The notes beneath the pieces are model-generated. The model ran no database searches. It saw only the letters and a program-made list of their open reading frames with translations, and had not been told where the DNA came from. This document shows positions 47,019 to 56,541 of a DNA stretch of 64,000 nucleotides, one piece after another. The stretch comes from Burkholderiaceae bacterium (GTDB taxonomy: Bacteria; Pseudomonadota; Gammaproteobacteria; Burkholderiales; Burkholderiaceae_C): assembly GCA_913776825.1 (NCBI GenBank), contig CAJYPV010000015.1:124001-188000 (forward strand). Direction: 5' to 3'. The position numbers were made by a program, and so were the translations under genes. How positions within the stretch are numbered: the first letter of the stretch is position 1; each line of letters begins with the position of its first letter.

Positions 47019-49007
47019 TCAGACATCCACTTCGATGGCATCACCGTGCAACTCCATGAGCTCGCGGCGCGCGGCCGCCTCGCCCTTGCCCATCAGCTTG
47101 TTGATGGCGCCTTCGGTGTCGGTGATGTCCAGGTCGCCGTACTGCACTTGCAGCAGGCGGCGGGTTTCCGGATTCAGCGTGGTGTCCCACAGCTGCTCGG
47201 CATTCATTTCGCCCAGACCCTTGAAGCGGCTGATGCTCCAGCTGCCCTCGCGGGCGCCTTCCTTGCGCAGCTTGTCCAGGATCGCGATCTGCTCGCCCTC
47301 GTCCAGCGCATAGAGCTTGGCCGCGGGCTTCTTGCCACGCGCCGGTGCATCCACCCGGAACAGCGGCGGACGGGCCACATAGACATGGCCGGTCGCGATC
47401 AGCTTGGGGAAGTGGCGGAAGAACAGCGTCAGCAGCAGCACCTGGATGTGCGCGCCGTCGACGTCCGCATCCGACAGGATGCAGATCTTCCCGTAGCGCA
47501 GGCCGGAGAGATCCGGATCGTCGTTCTTGCCGTGCGGATCGACGCCGATGGCCACCGAGATGTCGTGGATTTCGTTGTTGGCGAACAGCCGGTCGCGCTC
47601 GACTTCCCAGGCATTGAGCACCTTGCCGCGCAACGGCAGGATGGCCTGGGTTTCCTTGTCGCGGCCCAGCTTGGCCGAGCCGCCGGCGGAGTCGCCCTCC
47701 ACCAGGAACAGCTCGTTGTGCAGCAGATCGGTGCTTTCGCAATCGGTCAGCTTGCCGGGCAGCACGGCCACGCCGGAGCTCTTGCGCTTTTCCACCTTCT
47801 GCGCGGCGCGCTGACGGGTCTGCGCCTGCTTGATGACCAGCTCGGCCAGCTTCTTGCCGTGCTCCACATGCTGGTTGAGCCACAGCTCCAGCGCCGGCTT
47901 CACGAAGGCCGAGACCAGCCGCAGCGCATCGCGCGAATTCAGCCGTTCCTTGGTCTGGCCCTGAAACTGCGGATCCAGCACCTTGGCCGACAGCACGAAG
48001 CTGGCGCGCGAGAACACATCCTCGGCCATCAGCTTCACGCCCTTGGGCGCGAGCGCATGCATCTCGATGAAGCCCTTGACCGCGCCGAACAGGCCGTCCT
48101 TCAAGCCGGATTCATGGGTGCCGCCGGCCACCGTCGGGATCAGGTTCACATAGCTTTCGCGCATGATCTGACCCTCCTCGGTGAAGGCCACGCACCAGGC
48201 GGCGCCCTCGCCCTCGGCGAAGTTCTCGCTCTCCGAAGCGGTCGCGTACTGCTCGCCCTCGAACAGCGGAATCAACGGATCCGCCGGCAGCGACTGCATC
48301 AGGTAATCGCGCAGGCCGCCCTTGTAGGTCCAGGTCTGGACGTCGCCGCTCTTTTCCTGGGTCAAGGTGACGACCACGCCGGGCATCAGCACCGCCTTGG
48401 AGCGCAGCAGATGGACCAGCTCGCCCTTGGGCAGCTCGGCGCTCTCGAAATACTTGGCGTCCGGCCAGACCCGCACCGTGGTGCCCTGCTTGCGGTCGCC
48501 GGCCTTCAGATCGGCCTTGCGCACCTGGACCGGCTCCACCACATCGCCGCCGGAGAACGCCAGCGTCGCGACCTGGCCTTCGCGGTAGACGGTGACTTCC
48601 AGCCGCTTGGCCAGCGCATTGGTCACCGACACGCCCACACCGTGCAGACCGCCGGAGAAGCTGTAGGCGCCACCGGCGCCCTTGTCGAACTTGCCGCCCG
48701 CATGCAGCCGGGTGTAGACGATCTCCACCACCGGCACGCCCTCTTCGGGATGCAGACCGAACGGAATGCCGCGGCCATCGTCCTCGATGGTGACCGAGCC
48801 GTCGGTGTGCTGGATCAGCGCGATGCGCTTGCCGTGGCCCGCCAGGGCCTCGTCGGCGGCGTTGTCGATCACCTCCTGAATGCAATGCAGGGGGTTGTCG
48901 GTGCGGGTGTACATGCCCGGACGCTGCTTGACCGGTTCCAGTCCCTTGAGGACACGGATCGAGCCTTCGCTGTAATCGCCGGGTGAAGTGACTGCTTTGG
49001 TTGCCAT
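47019..49007 (-). CDS. parE: DNA topoisomerase IV subunit B
   Basis: ATPase subunit of topoisomerase IV, about 662 residues. The GHKL ATPase motifs are EVIDNAADEALAG, EDDGRGIP and GLHGVGVSVTNALA. The TOPRIM region has LVEGDSAGGSAK and the DADVDGAHI metal site. The ATG at 49007 has no Shine-Dalgarno sequence; TAGAAT lies on the minus strand at 49021-49016, eight bases before it. It heads the operon that ends with parC. Confidence 0.97.
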   Translation of the reverse strand: MATKAVTSPGDYSEGSIRVLKGLEPVKQRPGMYTRTDNPLHCIQEVIDNAADEALAGHGKRIALIQHTDGSVTIEDDGRGIPFGLHPEEGVPVVEIVYTRLHAGGKFDKGAGGAYSFSGGLHGVGVSVTNALAKRLEVTVYREGQVATLAFSGGDVVEPVQVRKADLKAGDRKQGTTVRVWPDAKYFESAELPKGELVHLLRSKAVLMPGVVVTLTQEKSGDVQTWTYKGGLRDYLMQSLPADPLIPLFEGEQYATASESENFAEGEGAAWCVAFTEEGQIMRESYVNLIPTVAGGTHESGLKDGLFGAVKGFIEMHALAPKGVKLMAEDVFSRASFVLSAKVLDPQFQGQTKERLNSRDALRLVSAFVKPALELWLNQHVEHGKKLAELVIKQAQTRQRAAQKVEKRKSSGVAVLPGKLTDCESTDLLHNELFLVEGDSAGGSAKLGRDKETQAILPLRGKVLNAWEVERDRLFANNEIHDISVAIGVDPHGKNDDPDLSGLRYGKICILSDADVDGAHIQVLLLTLFFRHFPKLIATGHVYVARPPLFRVDAPARGKKPAAKLYALDEGEQIAILDKLRKEGAREGSWSISRFKGLGEMNAEQLWDTTLNPETRRLLQVQYGDLDITDTEGAINKLMGKGEAAARRELMELHGDAIEVDV

Positions 49008-49208
49008 GGGGCGCGATTCTATGCAGGCCGCTCCACCCCGCCTGTCCATCTTTCGGTCGCCGCCGCTGGAGGGTCGAGGGAAAACACCACCCCCAAACGT
49101 CCGGAGGGCGCACGCTCGCAGCCGAAGGTCACATCCGGTGACCGCCCGAGCGCTTGTCGGGCGTGACCCTGTCGTAGCATCGGCCGCTTGTCCGCTGGAT
49201 CTGGTTTG

Positions 49209-50723
49209 ATGCAGAACTTCTCACGTTTCCTTGCGAATGCGGTGCGCCGCGCCGGTGCGCCACGCGCGCGCTCGATGCCCCGGGGCCTGGCGGCCACCTC
49301 CTCACTGGCTTCAGCGGTCGCGGCGATCCTGGCCGGTCTGCTGGGCGGGCCCGCTCAGGCCGACGCCTTCAAGGCCAGCCCGGAGATGGCCATCGAGCTG
49401 CGCCATGCGCAATGGCTGGACGGCGACAAGCTGCAGCGCGGCACGCTCTATATCGATGACGGCGTCTTCACCGCCCAGCGCCCGCGCAAGATCAACCGGC
49501 TGATGGAATTGCGCGGCCAGACGCTGGTGCCGCCGCTGGCCGAGGCCCACAACCACAACCTGCAAAGCGCCTGGGGCCTGGACAAGTTCGGTCAGGACTA
49601 TGTCCGCGACGGCGTGTTTTATGCCGCGATGCTGTGTGCCGACCCGGCCGCCATCGCGCCCATCCGCGGCCGGATCGCGCAGCCGGAAACCCCGGATGTG
49701 CTGTTCGCCAGCGCCTGCATCACCTCGTCCGACGGCCAGCCCCTGGCGATGCTGCAGGCCGGCCAGCCGCCGATGGCGCTGGAAGACATCGTCGACAAGG
49801 CGGTGCTGATCATGGACACGCCGGAACAGGTCGGACAGAAGTGGCCGCTGATCCAGGGGCGGCAGACCGATCTGGTCAAGGTGATCATGAGCTACCACGA
49901 CCGTCCCGAGCTGCGCAGCCAGGCCAGCCAGCGCGGCCGGCTCGGCGTGACGCCGGAGGTGGTCGCCGAAGTGGTGCGCCGCGCCCATGCAGACGGCCTG
50001 CGGGTGGTGGCCCATGTGGAAAGCGCGCTCGATTTCGAAGCCGCCGTGCGCGCCGGCGTGGACTTCATCGCCGAGCTGCCCGGCTATTTCCCGCAACACG
50101 GCGAAGCGCCGGAAAGCCACCTGATCTCGCCGGAAGCGGCGGTCATGGCTGCGGACAAGAAGATCGGCATCATCACCGCCACCGTCGCCAGCCGGCTGTT
50201 CCAGCCCGCGCCCGAGTTGCTGGCCCGCATCGAGGACGTGCAGAAGCGCAATCTGGATCGCCTGCGTGAAGCCGGCGCGCGGCTGCTGGTGGGCTCGGAC
50301 CTGTTCACCGGCAATGCGCTGGAGGAAATCCGCCATCTGGCCCAACTCGGCGTGCTGGACAAGCCGACGCTGCTGCGCATCGCCACGCAGGACACGCCCC
50401 GCGCGCTGTTTCCGCAGCGCAAGCTGGGCTGTTTCCAGCCCGGTTGCGAAGCGAGCTTCCTGGTGCTGGCCGGCAATCCGCTGGAGGACCTGAGCGCGCT
50501 CGACAAACCGCTGCTGCGCATCAAGCAGGGCCGGGTGCTGACGCAGCTCGACGATGTGGCCGCCACCGCCGGCACCGAGGACAACGCCTTGGGCTCGGGC
50601 GGCCAGAAGGCCTCGGCCGCCTCGAAGAAGTCCTCGGCGAAGGCTTCGGGGAAACCCTCGGGCGGGAGCAAAAAGGCATCCAGTTCGAAGGGGTCCGTCA
50701 AGAAGGCGACGAGCAAAAAATAA
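49209..50723 (+). CDS. Amidohydrolase family protein with Lys/Ser-rich C-terminal tail
   Basis: About 504 residues. A signal-like N-terminus (SLASAVAAILAGLLGGPAQADA) suggests export. Metal-dependent hydrolase landmarks are LVPPLAEAHNHN (HxH motif), VVAHVES (His) and LLVGSDLFTG (Asp). Residues 465-504 form an unusual tail of Lys, Ser, Ala and Gly with 12 lysines in 40 residues, resembling histone-H1-like repeats. Substrate unknown. The MFS gene starts about 20 bases downstream and may be co-transcribed, though it has its own -10-like element. Confidence 0.85.
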   Translation: MQNFSRFLANAVRRAGAPRARSMPRGLAATSSLASAVAAILAGLLGGPAQADAFKASPEMAIELRHAQWLDGDKLQRGTLYIDDGVFTAQRPRKINRLMELRGQTLVPPLAEAHNHNLQSAWGLDKFGQDYVRDGVFYAAMLCADPAAIAPIRGRIAQPETPDVLFASACITSSDGQPLAMLQAGQPPMALEDIVDKAVLIMDTPEQVGQKWPLIQGRQTDLVKVIMSYHDRPELRSQASQRGRLGVTPEVVAEVVRRAHADGLRVVAHVESALDFEAAVRAGVDFIAELPGYFPQHGEAPESHLISPEAAVMAADKKIGIITATVASRLFQPAPELLARIEDVQKRNLDRLREAGARLLVGSDLFTGNALEEIRHLAQLGVLDKPTLLRIATQDTPRALFPQRKLGCFQPGCEASFLVLAGNPLEDLSALDKPLLRIKQGRVLTQLDDVAATAGTEDNALGSGGQKASAASKKSSAKASGKPSGGSKKASSSKGSVKKATSKK

Positions 50724-50744
50724 TCCAGCCGCTACATTGATTCC

Positions 50745-51983
50745 ATGACTGCCGCCCTGCCCCCGTCTTCCTCGATGCCGCGCACCTTGAGCCTGCAGCA
50801 GGTGCTGCTGTGCGGCGCCGCGATCGTGACCTTGTCGATGGGCATTCGCCATGGCTTCGGGCTGTGGCTGACGCCGGTCACGATGGAGCGCGGCTGGACG
50901 CGGGAGGCGTTCTCCCTCGCGCTGGCGGTGCAGAACCTGGCCTGGGGCCTGGCCGGCCCCTTCGCCGGCATGCTGGCCGACCGCTTCGGCGCGATGCGGG
51001 TGCTGGTGGTGGGCGCGGTGCTGTATGCGGCGGGCCTGGCGTTGATGGCGGTGTCGACCACCGCCGCGGGCTTCCTGGGCAGCGCGGGGGTGCTGATCGG
51101 GCTGGCGCAGTCCGGCACGACCTATGCGGTGGTGTATGGCGTGATCGCCCGCAACATCGCCGCAGAGCGCCGATCCTGGGCCATGGGCGTCGCGGCGGCA
51201 GCGGGCTCGTTCGGCCAGTTCCTCATGGTGCCGGTGGAGAACTGGCTGATCGGCTACACCGGCTGGCAGAACGCGCTGTTCGTGCTGTCCATTGCCGCCT
51301 GCCTGATCATCCCGCTGGCCTTCGGCTTGCGCGAGCCGCAACTCGGTCAAGCGCGGCATGGCCATCATCAAAGCATCGGCCAGGCACTGCGCGAGGCCTT
51401 CGGCTACCGCAGCTTCCAGCTGCTGATGCTGGGCTATTTCGTCTGCGGCTTCCAGGTGGTGTTCATCGGCGTGCACATGCCGAGCTATCTGAAGGATCAC
51501 GGCCTGTCGCCCCAGGTCGCGACGTATGCGCTGGCGCTGATCGGCCTGTTCAATGTGATCGGCACCTATGTCGCCGGCACGCTGGGCCAGCGGGTGCCCA
51601 AGCGCTATGTGCTGTCGACCATCTACGGCTTGCGCTCGGTGGCGATCGCCATCTTCCTGAACGTGCCGCTGACACCGACCAGCGTCTATGTCTTCGCCGC
51701 GACCATGGGCGTGCTGTGGCTGTCCACGGTGCCGCCGACCAATGCGATCGTGGCCCAGATCTTCGGCGTGCAGCACATGTCGATGCTGGGCGGCTTCGTG
51801 TTCTTCAGCCATCAGATCGGCAGCTTCCTGGGCGTCTGGCTGGGCGGCAAGCTCTACGACACCACCGGCTCTTACGACGTGGTCTGGTGGCTGGCGATCG
51901 CGCTGGGCATCGTCGCGATGCTGGCCAATCTGCCGGTGCGGGAACAGCCCATCGCGCGTCAGCCCGTCCCGGCGACCGCCTGA
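50745..51983 (+). CDS. MFS transporter (OFA/MCT-like)
   Basis: 412 residues with 12 predicted helices. Motif A is seen as GMLADRFGAMRV. The start RHGFGLWLTPVTMERGWTREAFSLALAVQNLAWG resembles the oxalate/formate and monocarboxylate-type MFS group, so a small organic acid is a fair guess. It directly follows the amidohydrolase gene. No Shine-Dalgarno sequence; TACATT lies six bases before the ATG. Confidence 0.88.
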   Translation: MTAALPPSSSMPRTLSLQQVLLCGAAIVTLSMGIRHGFGLWLTPVTMERGWTREAFSLALAVQNLAWGLAGPFAGMLADRFGAMRVLVVGAVLYAAGLALMAVSTTAAGFLGSAGVLIGLAQSGTTYAVVYGVIARNIAAERRSWAMGVAAAAGSFGQFLMVPVENWLIGYTGWQNALFVLSIAACLIIPLAFGLREPQLGQARHGHHQSIGQALREAFGYRSFQLLMLGYFVCGFQVVFIGVHMPSYLKDHGLSPQVATYALALIGLFNVIGTYVAGTLGQRVPKRYVLSTIYGLRSVAIAIFLNVPLTPTSVYVFAATMGVLWLSTVPPTNAIVAQIFGVQHMSMLGGFVFFSHQIGSFLGVWLGGKLYDTTGSYDVVWWLAIALGIVAMLANLPVREQPIARQPVPATA

Positions 51984-52014
51984 GGCCCGCCCCTCACACG
52001 CCTGACCCTCCACC

Positions 52015-52152
52015 ATGACACCCCGCGCCGCCGCCTGGATTCGACCGCTGATCGTGATCGCGGCCGTCGCGGCGCTGGCGCTGGTATTCGTGGCCTACAC
52101 GCAGCCCTCGCTGATGCAGCATCTCGCGGACCAACTGTGGGCCTGTTTCTGA
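52015..52152 (+). CDS. Small single-span membrane protein (45 aa)
   Basis: A 45-codon frame 32 bases after the MFS stop. It encodes a short basic N-terminus, one hydrophobic helix (LIVIAAVAALALVFVAY) and a polar end LADQLWACF. I believe similar tiny proteins ending in an aromatic/Cys motif occur in related Burkholderiales, but cannot check. Function unknown. Confidence 0.5.
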   Translation: MTPRAAAWIRPLIVIAAVAALALVFVAYTQPSLMQHLADQLWACF

Positions 52153-52210
52153 GACGCGCGGGGCACGCCGGCCGACGGGGCGCGAGCGGCCCCACACGGA
52201 AATCGTTCAA

Positions 52211-52270
52211 CTGACCCGACCCGACCCGACCTGACCTGATTTCGATTCGTTCCGATCTGACCTGACCTGC
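52211..52270. repeat. 5-bp tandem array, twelve degenerate units
   Basis: Twelve successive pentamers of CCGAC/CTGAC/CCTGA type (four near-identical at the start) fill the leader before the SDR gene, ending 26 bases before its ATG. The central three or four units have drifted to TTCGA/TTCGT. Confidence 0.75.
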
Positions 52271-52296
52271 ACAACCCCGCAGAGGGAGGAGACAAC

Positions 52297-53100
52297 ATGG
52301 TCGTCATCATCACCGGTGCCTCGGATGGCATCGGCGCCGAATTGGCTCGTCAATGGGCGGCCCGCGAGGGCGCCAAGCTGTCGCTGGTGCTGGCGGCCCG
52401 CAGCGAGGACAAGCTGGAAGAAGTCGCACGCCAGTGCGAGGCGCTGGGCGCCGCCACGCTGGTGCGTCGCTGTGATGTCGAGCGCGAGGAAGACTGCCAG
52501 GCGCTGATCCACGCGGCCCTGGGCGCTTTCGGTGCGATCGATGTGCTGGTCAACAACGCCGGCATGTCGGCCCATGCGCTGTTCGATCAGGTCAAGGACC
52601 TGGCCTGGTACCAGCGCCTGATGCAGATCAATCTGTGGGGCGCGGCGTGGTGCACCCAGGCCGCGCTGCCGGCGATCAAGGCCAGCCGGGGACGCATCGT
52701 CGCGGTGTCGAGCCTGGCCGGACTGCTCGGCATTCCCGGCCGGACCGCCTACAGCGCCACCAAGTTCGCCATGACCGGCTTCTTCGAAGCGCTGCGCACC
52801 GAGGTGGCCAGCCATGGCGTGAGCGTGACCATCGCCTACCCCGGCGTGGTCGACACCCAGATCCGATATCGCGGCTTCAATGCGCAGGGCGAGCCGTCCG
52901 GCCTGAGCAGCCTGGACGAGCGCGGCGCGATGACCGTCCAGGCCTGCGCCCGCCTGATCCTGCTGGGCACGCTGGCGCGCGAACGCGACATCGTCATGAC
53001 CACCAAGGGCAAGCTCGGCCGCTGGCTGAAGCTGCTGGTTCCGACCATGGTCGATCGGATGGCCCTCAGGGCGCTGAAGCAGGAACAGCGTCCACAATGA
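52297..53100 (+). CDS. SDR family NAD(P)-dependent oxidoreductase
   Basis: Classical short-chain dehydrogenase/reductase of 267 residues. Cofactor motif TGASDGIG at 6-13, NNAG at 86-89, catalytic Ser near 138-139 and the YxxxK pair Tyr152/Lys156. C-terminal residues are basic. The AGGGAGGAG leader is a strong ribosome binding site. The downstream methyltransferase starts within its stop codon (ATGA), so the two are coupled. Substrate unknown; lipid or ketone reduction is typical. Confidence 0.93.
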   Translation: MVVIITGASDGIGAELARQWAAREGAKLSLVLAARSEDKLEEVARQCEALGAATLVRRCDVEREEDCQALIHAALGAFGAIDVLVNNAGMSAHALFDQVKDLAWYQRLMQINLWGAAWCTQAALPAIKASRGRIVAVSSLAGLLGIPGRTAYSATKFAMTGFFEALRTEVASHGVSVTIAYPGVVDTQIRYRGFNAQGEPSGLSSLDERGAMTVQACARLILLGTLARERDIVMTTKGKLGRWLKLLVPTMVDRMALRALKQEQRPQ

Positions 53101-53837
53101 GGCCCCGCCCGGCGCCACCCCTCGACGTCGGGCCGACCCGACCCCTTTCTTCGATGAACCACGATCCCGCTGCCGCCCCGTCCGTCTTCCCTGTTGCCGG
53201 TGCGCCGGCGCACAGCCCGATGGGCGCGCCCAGCGACTGGGTGCTGCGCTGGCTGACCGCGCGGCGCGATCGACCGGGCGCCACGGCGCTGGACCTGGCC
53301 TGCGGATCGGGTCGCCATCTCTCCTTGCTGGTCGAGGCCGGGCTGACGGTGACCGGCGTCGACCGCGACACCGCGGCGCTCGACGGACTGCGCAGCCGTC
53401 ATCCCGATGCCGAGCTGATCGACGCCGACATCGAGGCCGGCACCTGGCCGCTCGGCGATCGGGTGTTCGACCTGGTCGTGGTGACGAATTACCTGTGGCG
53501 GCCGCTGTTCCCGCGCATCGAGGCCGCTGTGGCGCCGGGTGGCTGGCTGATTTACGAAACTTTTACCGAAGGACAGCAGAGCATCGGCCGGCCGTCCCGC
53601 GCGGAGTTCCTGCTGCGTCCGGCGGAATTACTGGGCGCCTTCGGCGACCTGCGGATCGTGGCCTTCGAAGACGGCTTCCGCCGGGGCACCCCCGTCGCGG
53701 CACCGGATGCGCGCCTGGCGGACGGGACGGCACCGGCGGCGCCGGGCGGGGTCAACGGGCGCTATGTCCAGCGCGTTGCTGCGGTGCGCGCGACGACCGC
53801 CGACGCTGGGGTCTTCCCGCGATACCGGCTGGACTGA
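53097..53837 (+). CDS. Class I SAM-dependent methyltransferase
   Basis: About 246 residues. SAM-binding motif I is ALDLACGSGRHLSLL, then TVTGVDRD and the post-I acidic residue, and AVAPGGWLIYETF. The group resembles Tellurite-resistance/UbiE-like small methyltransferases. The start overlaps the SDR stop by four bases and has AGGAA upstream; a second ATG at 53154 is possible. Likely co-expressed with the SDR. Substrate unknown. Confidence 0.88.
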   Translation: MRPRPAPPLDVGPTRPLSSMNHDPAAAPSVFPVAGAPAHSPMGAPSDWVLRWLTARRDRPGATALDLACGSGRHLSLLVEAGLTVTGVDRDTAALDGLRSRHPDAELIDADIEAGTWPLGDRVFDLVVVTNYLWRPLFPRIEAAVAPGGWLIYETFTEGQQSIGRPSRAEFLLRPAELLGAFGDLRIVAFEDGFRRGTPVAAPDARLADGTAPAAPGGVNGRYVQRVAAVRATTADAGVFPRYRLD

Positions 53838-53871
53838 GCCGCGACTGCGCCGGGCTGGGTCGGCGCTTCAG

Positions 53872-53877
53872 TAGAAT
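53872..53877 (+). promoter_or_regulatory. Putative -10 element of dapA
   Basis: TAGAAT in GTAGAATCC, a common -10 form in Burkholderiales, about 24 bases before the dapA ATG. A convincing -35 is not visible. Confidence 0.4.
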
Positions 53878-53900
53878 CCGCTGATCTCGAGGAATCCTCC

Positions 53901-54788
53901 ATGAACGCAATTGTTGGCAGCATCGTGGCGCTGGTCACGCCGATGCACGAAGACGGCCGCATCGACTTCGATGGGCTGCGCTCCCTGATCGACTGGCACA
54001 TCGACCAAGGCACCGACGTGATCGGTGTGGTCGGCACCACCGGCGAATCCCCGACGGTGACGATGGAGGAAAACCGCGAGGTCATCCGCGTGGCGGTCGA
54101 GCATGTGAAGGGCCGCAAGCCTGTCCTCGCCGGCACCGGTGCGAATGCCACCGCCGAAGCCATCGAGCTGAGCCGCTTCGCCAAGCAGGTCGGCGCGGAC
54201 GCGACGCTGTCGGTCGTCCCCTATTACAACAAGCCCTCGCAAGAAGGCATCTATCGCCACTTCAAGGCCATCGCCGAAGCCGTGGACATCCCGATGATGC
54301 TCTACAACGTGCCCGGCCGAACGGTCGCGGACATGGCTCCGGAAACCGCCCTGCGCTGCGCCAGCCTGCCCGGCGTGTTCGGCATCAAGGAAGCGACCGG
54401 CAACATCGAGCGCGCCGCCTGGCTGATCAAGCACGCGCCGAAGCATTTCGGCATCTTCTCCGGCGACGACGGCACCGCGATCGCGCTCATGTTGATGGGC
54501 GGCCGCGGCCATGTGAGCGTCACCGCCAACGTCGCCCCGCGCGAGATGCATGAGATGTGCCTGGCCGCCATGGAAGGCCGGGTGCGCGAAGCCACCGCCC
54601 TGCACTTCAAGCTGCTCGGCCTGCACAAGCAACTGTTCTGCGAGCCCAGCCCGGCGCCCACCAAGTGGGCCTTGAACCAGCTGGGGCGTTGCGGCAATCA
54701 TCTGCGCCTGCCGCTGACGCCGCTGACCGACGGCGGTCAGGCCCTGGTCGGCGCGGCGATGCGCGAAGCCGGCCTGCTGGCGGGCTGA
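53901..54788 (+). CDS. dapA: 4-hydroxy-tetrahydrodipicolinate synthase
   Basis: Condenses pyruvate with aspartate semialdehyde in lysine and diaminopimelate synthesis, 295 residues. Schiff-base Lys163 in FGIKEATGN and Tyr135 in MLYNVPGR match the E. coli catalytic residues; [10 protein letters not shown] is also conserved. A GAGGAA site precedes the ATG. bamC follows after a spacer of about 150 bases, the same order as in many proteobacteria. Confidence 0.97.
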   Translation: MNAIVGSIVALVTPMHEDGRIDFDGLRSLIDWHIDQGTDVIGVVGTTGESPTVTMEENREVIRVAVEHVKGRKPVLAGTGANATAEAIELSRFAKQVGADATLSVVPYYNKPSQEGIYRHFKAIAEAVDIPMMLYNVPGRTVADMAPETALRCASLPGVFGIKEATGNIERAAWLIKHAPKHFGIFSGDDGTAIALMLMGGRGHVSVTANVAPREMHEMCLAAMEGRVREATALHFKLLGLHKQLFCEPSPAPTKWALNQLGRCGNHLRLPLTPLTDGGQALVGAAMREAGLLAG

Positions 54789-54942
54789 CTGTCAGATCCT
54801 TGCACCGATGTTCAACGCGCACGGCGCCTCTCAACGCCTGCTCTAATGCCTGATGCGGGTGGCCCGTCCCGGCACCTGCTTTCACTTCACCCTGTTTCCT
54901 GATGCGGCTGGTCCGCGGCGAACAACTTCGGAGATGTCTAGC

Positions 54943-56097
54943 GTGACTCGTTCCCTTTCCGCCTCCTGCGCTTCCACCCCGGTGCGCCTGGCCTGCCTGA
55001 TGGCATTGGCCTCGCTCTCGGCGTGCAGCACGCTCGACAGCATGACCACCGGCGACAAGGTGGACTACCGCACGCAGGCCCGCCAGACGACCGGCCTGGA
55101 TGTGCCGCCCGACCTGACCCAGCTGCCGAAGGAAAACCGTCCGTCCGGCACGATCAGCGCCGCGCAGATGGCCGCCCAGCCCGCCGCCGCCCGCCCGGCC
55201 GCGACCGCCGGCAGCACCGTGGCCCTGGCCAAGGTCGGTGATGTGGAATTCCAGCGCCTGGGCAACACCCGCTGGCTGCACACCTCACTGCCGCCCGAAC
55301 AGCTGTGGCCGGTCCTGAAGACCTTCTGGCAAGAACGCGGTCTGCAAGTGGAAACCGAAGACGCGTCCATCGGCGTCATGGAGACCAACTGGGCCGAGAA
55401 CCGCGCCAAGCTGCCGCAGGATTTCATCCGCAAGGCGATCGGCAGCATGCTGGACTCGATCTACTCCACCGGCGAGCGCGACAAGTACCGCACCCGCCTG
55501 GAGCGCAGCCCGGACGGCGGCACCGACATCTACATCACCCATCGCGGGATGGTGGAGGTCTACACCAACAGCCAGAAGGACGACACCGCGTGGCAGCCGC
55601 GCCCCTCCGATCCGGAGATGGAAGCCGAGATGCTGTCGCGCCTGCTGCTGAAGCTCGGCGGCAAGGAAGAGGCGGCGCAGGCCGTGGCCAGCAGCAAGCC
55701 GACCACCCCCAGCTTCGCCGACGCACCCGGACGCGCCGCACCGCGCTCGCTGGCCGACGTGCCGGATTCGCTGCAACTCAACGAAGGCTTCGACCGCGCC
55801 TGGCGCCGGGTCGGCCAGTCGCTGGACCGCCACGGCTTCACCATCGAAGACCGCGACCGCAAGCAAGGCCTGTTCTTCCTGCGCTACGCCGATCCCACGC
55901 AAGCCGGCAAGGAAGAGCCGGGCTTCTGGTCGCGCCTGTTCGGCTCGGACAAGACCACCAGCGCGGTGCGCTATCGGGTCTCGGTCAAGACCGAGGGCGA
56001 GCGCTCCACCGTCAGCGTGCTGGATGACAAGGGTCAGCAGCAGACCAATGACATCGCCAAGCGCATCCTGCAGTTGCTGATGGAAGACCTGCGCTGA
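54943..56097 (+). CDS. bamC: Outer membrane assembly lipoprotein BamC
   Basis: Lipoprotein of the BAM complex that inserts beta-barrel proteins into the outer membrane, about 384 residues. The lipobox is LSAC in LMALASLSACSTLD. It is followed by the DYR...LDVPPDLTQL segment typical of BamC and by two helix-grip domains. I prefer the GTG at 54943, nine bases after GGAG, over the ATG at 54934, which is too close to it. Terminated by the hairpin at 56168. Confidence 0.92.
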   Translation: MTRSLSASCASTPVRLACLMALASLSACSTLDSMTTGDKVDYRTQARQTTGLDVPPDLTQLPKENRPSGTISAAQMAAQPAAARPAATAGSTVALAKVGDVEFQRLGNTRWLHTSLPPEQLWPVLKTFWQERGLQVETEDASIGVMETNWAENRAKLPQDFIRKAIGSMLDSIYSTGERDKYRTRLERSPDGGTDIYITHRGMVEVYTNSQKDDTAWQPRPSDPEMEAEMLSRLLLKLGGKEEAAQAVASSKPTTPSFADAPGRAAPRSLADVPDSLQLNEGFDRAWRRVGQSLDRHGFTIEDRDRKQGLFFLRYADPTQAGKEEPGFWSRLFGSDKTTSAVRYRVSVKTEGERSTVSVLDDKGQQQTNDIAKRILQLLMEDLR

Positions 56098-56167
56098 GCC
56101 TCGTCACACTGACCTAGGGAGGCTGGCTCGTTGAAGTCAGCTTCTTCGAGTGGTCCCCCCACAGAAG

Positions 56168-56191
56168 AAACGCCACCCTCGGGTGGCGTTT
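56168..56191 (+). terminator. Rho-independent terminator of bamC
   Basis: A 10-bp stem (AAACGCCACC / GGTGGCGTTT) with a CTCG loop and a TTTTCTATTT tail, 70 bases after the bamC stop. Confidence 0.92.
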
Positions 56192-56459
56192 TCTATTTGG
56201 CGTTGAATATCCAATCAAATACCAGTGGCGGTGTGGATACTCGTCTTTCTTCCTCAAACAACTCTGGCTTTGAATGACGCCGCAGGAGAATAAGCCGAAG
56301 AATAAGGAATACCGTACAGAGCACGGCGGAATGCAGCATGGAATGATCGGCTGTGCGGGAGTACAGAACTGCCAGCGGATCCGGCGAGCGCGCCTGAGAA
56401 GGGCCACGCCATCCCGGCGTTGATGAAGGCTCTGAATCGCTGCGACGGTTGAGCGTCAC
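56192..56459. other. Less GC-rich spacer with a doubtful small frame
   Basis: About 270 bases that are clearly richer in A/T than their surroundings. On the minus strand a 48-codon frame (56193-56339) would encode a hydrophobic helix (HSAVLCTVFLILRLILL) and a charged end, but its stop abuts the bamC terminator and it lacks a clear ribosome binding site. It may be a remnant or non-coding. Confidence 0.3.
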
Positions 56460-56490
56460 ACGGGGCCCGCCTGTCGTCCACCCAAAGAAA

Positions 56491-56520
56491 AAGCCGCCGG
56501 GGCTTGCGCCCGAGCGGCTT
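56491..56520 (-). terminator. Rho-independent terminator of the small lipoprotein gene
   Basis: A 13-bp stem with one mismatch (AAGCCGCYCGGGC type) and a four-base loop. On the minus strand TTTTTCTTTGG follows. It is 21 bases past the stop codon. Confidence 0.9.
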
Positions 56521-56541
56521 CTTCAGGACGAGAAAATCGTC

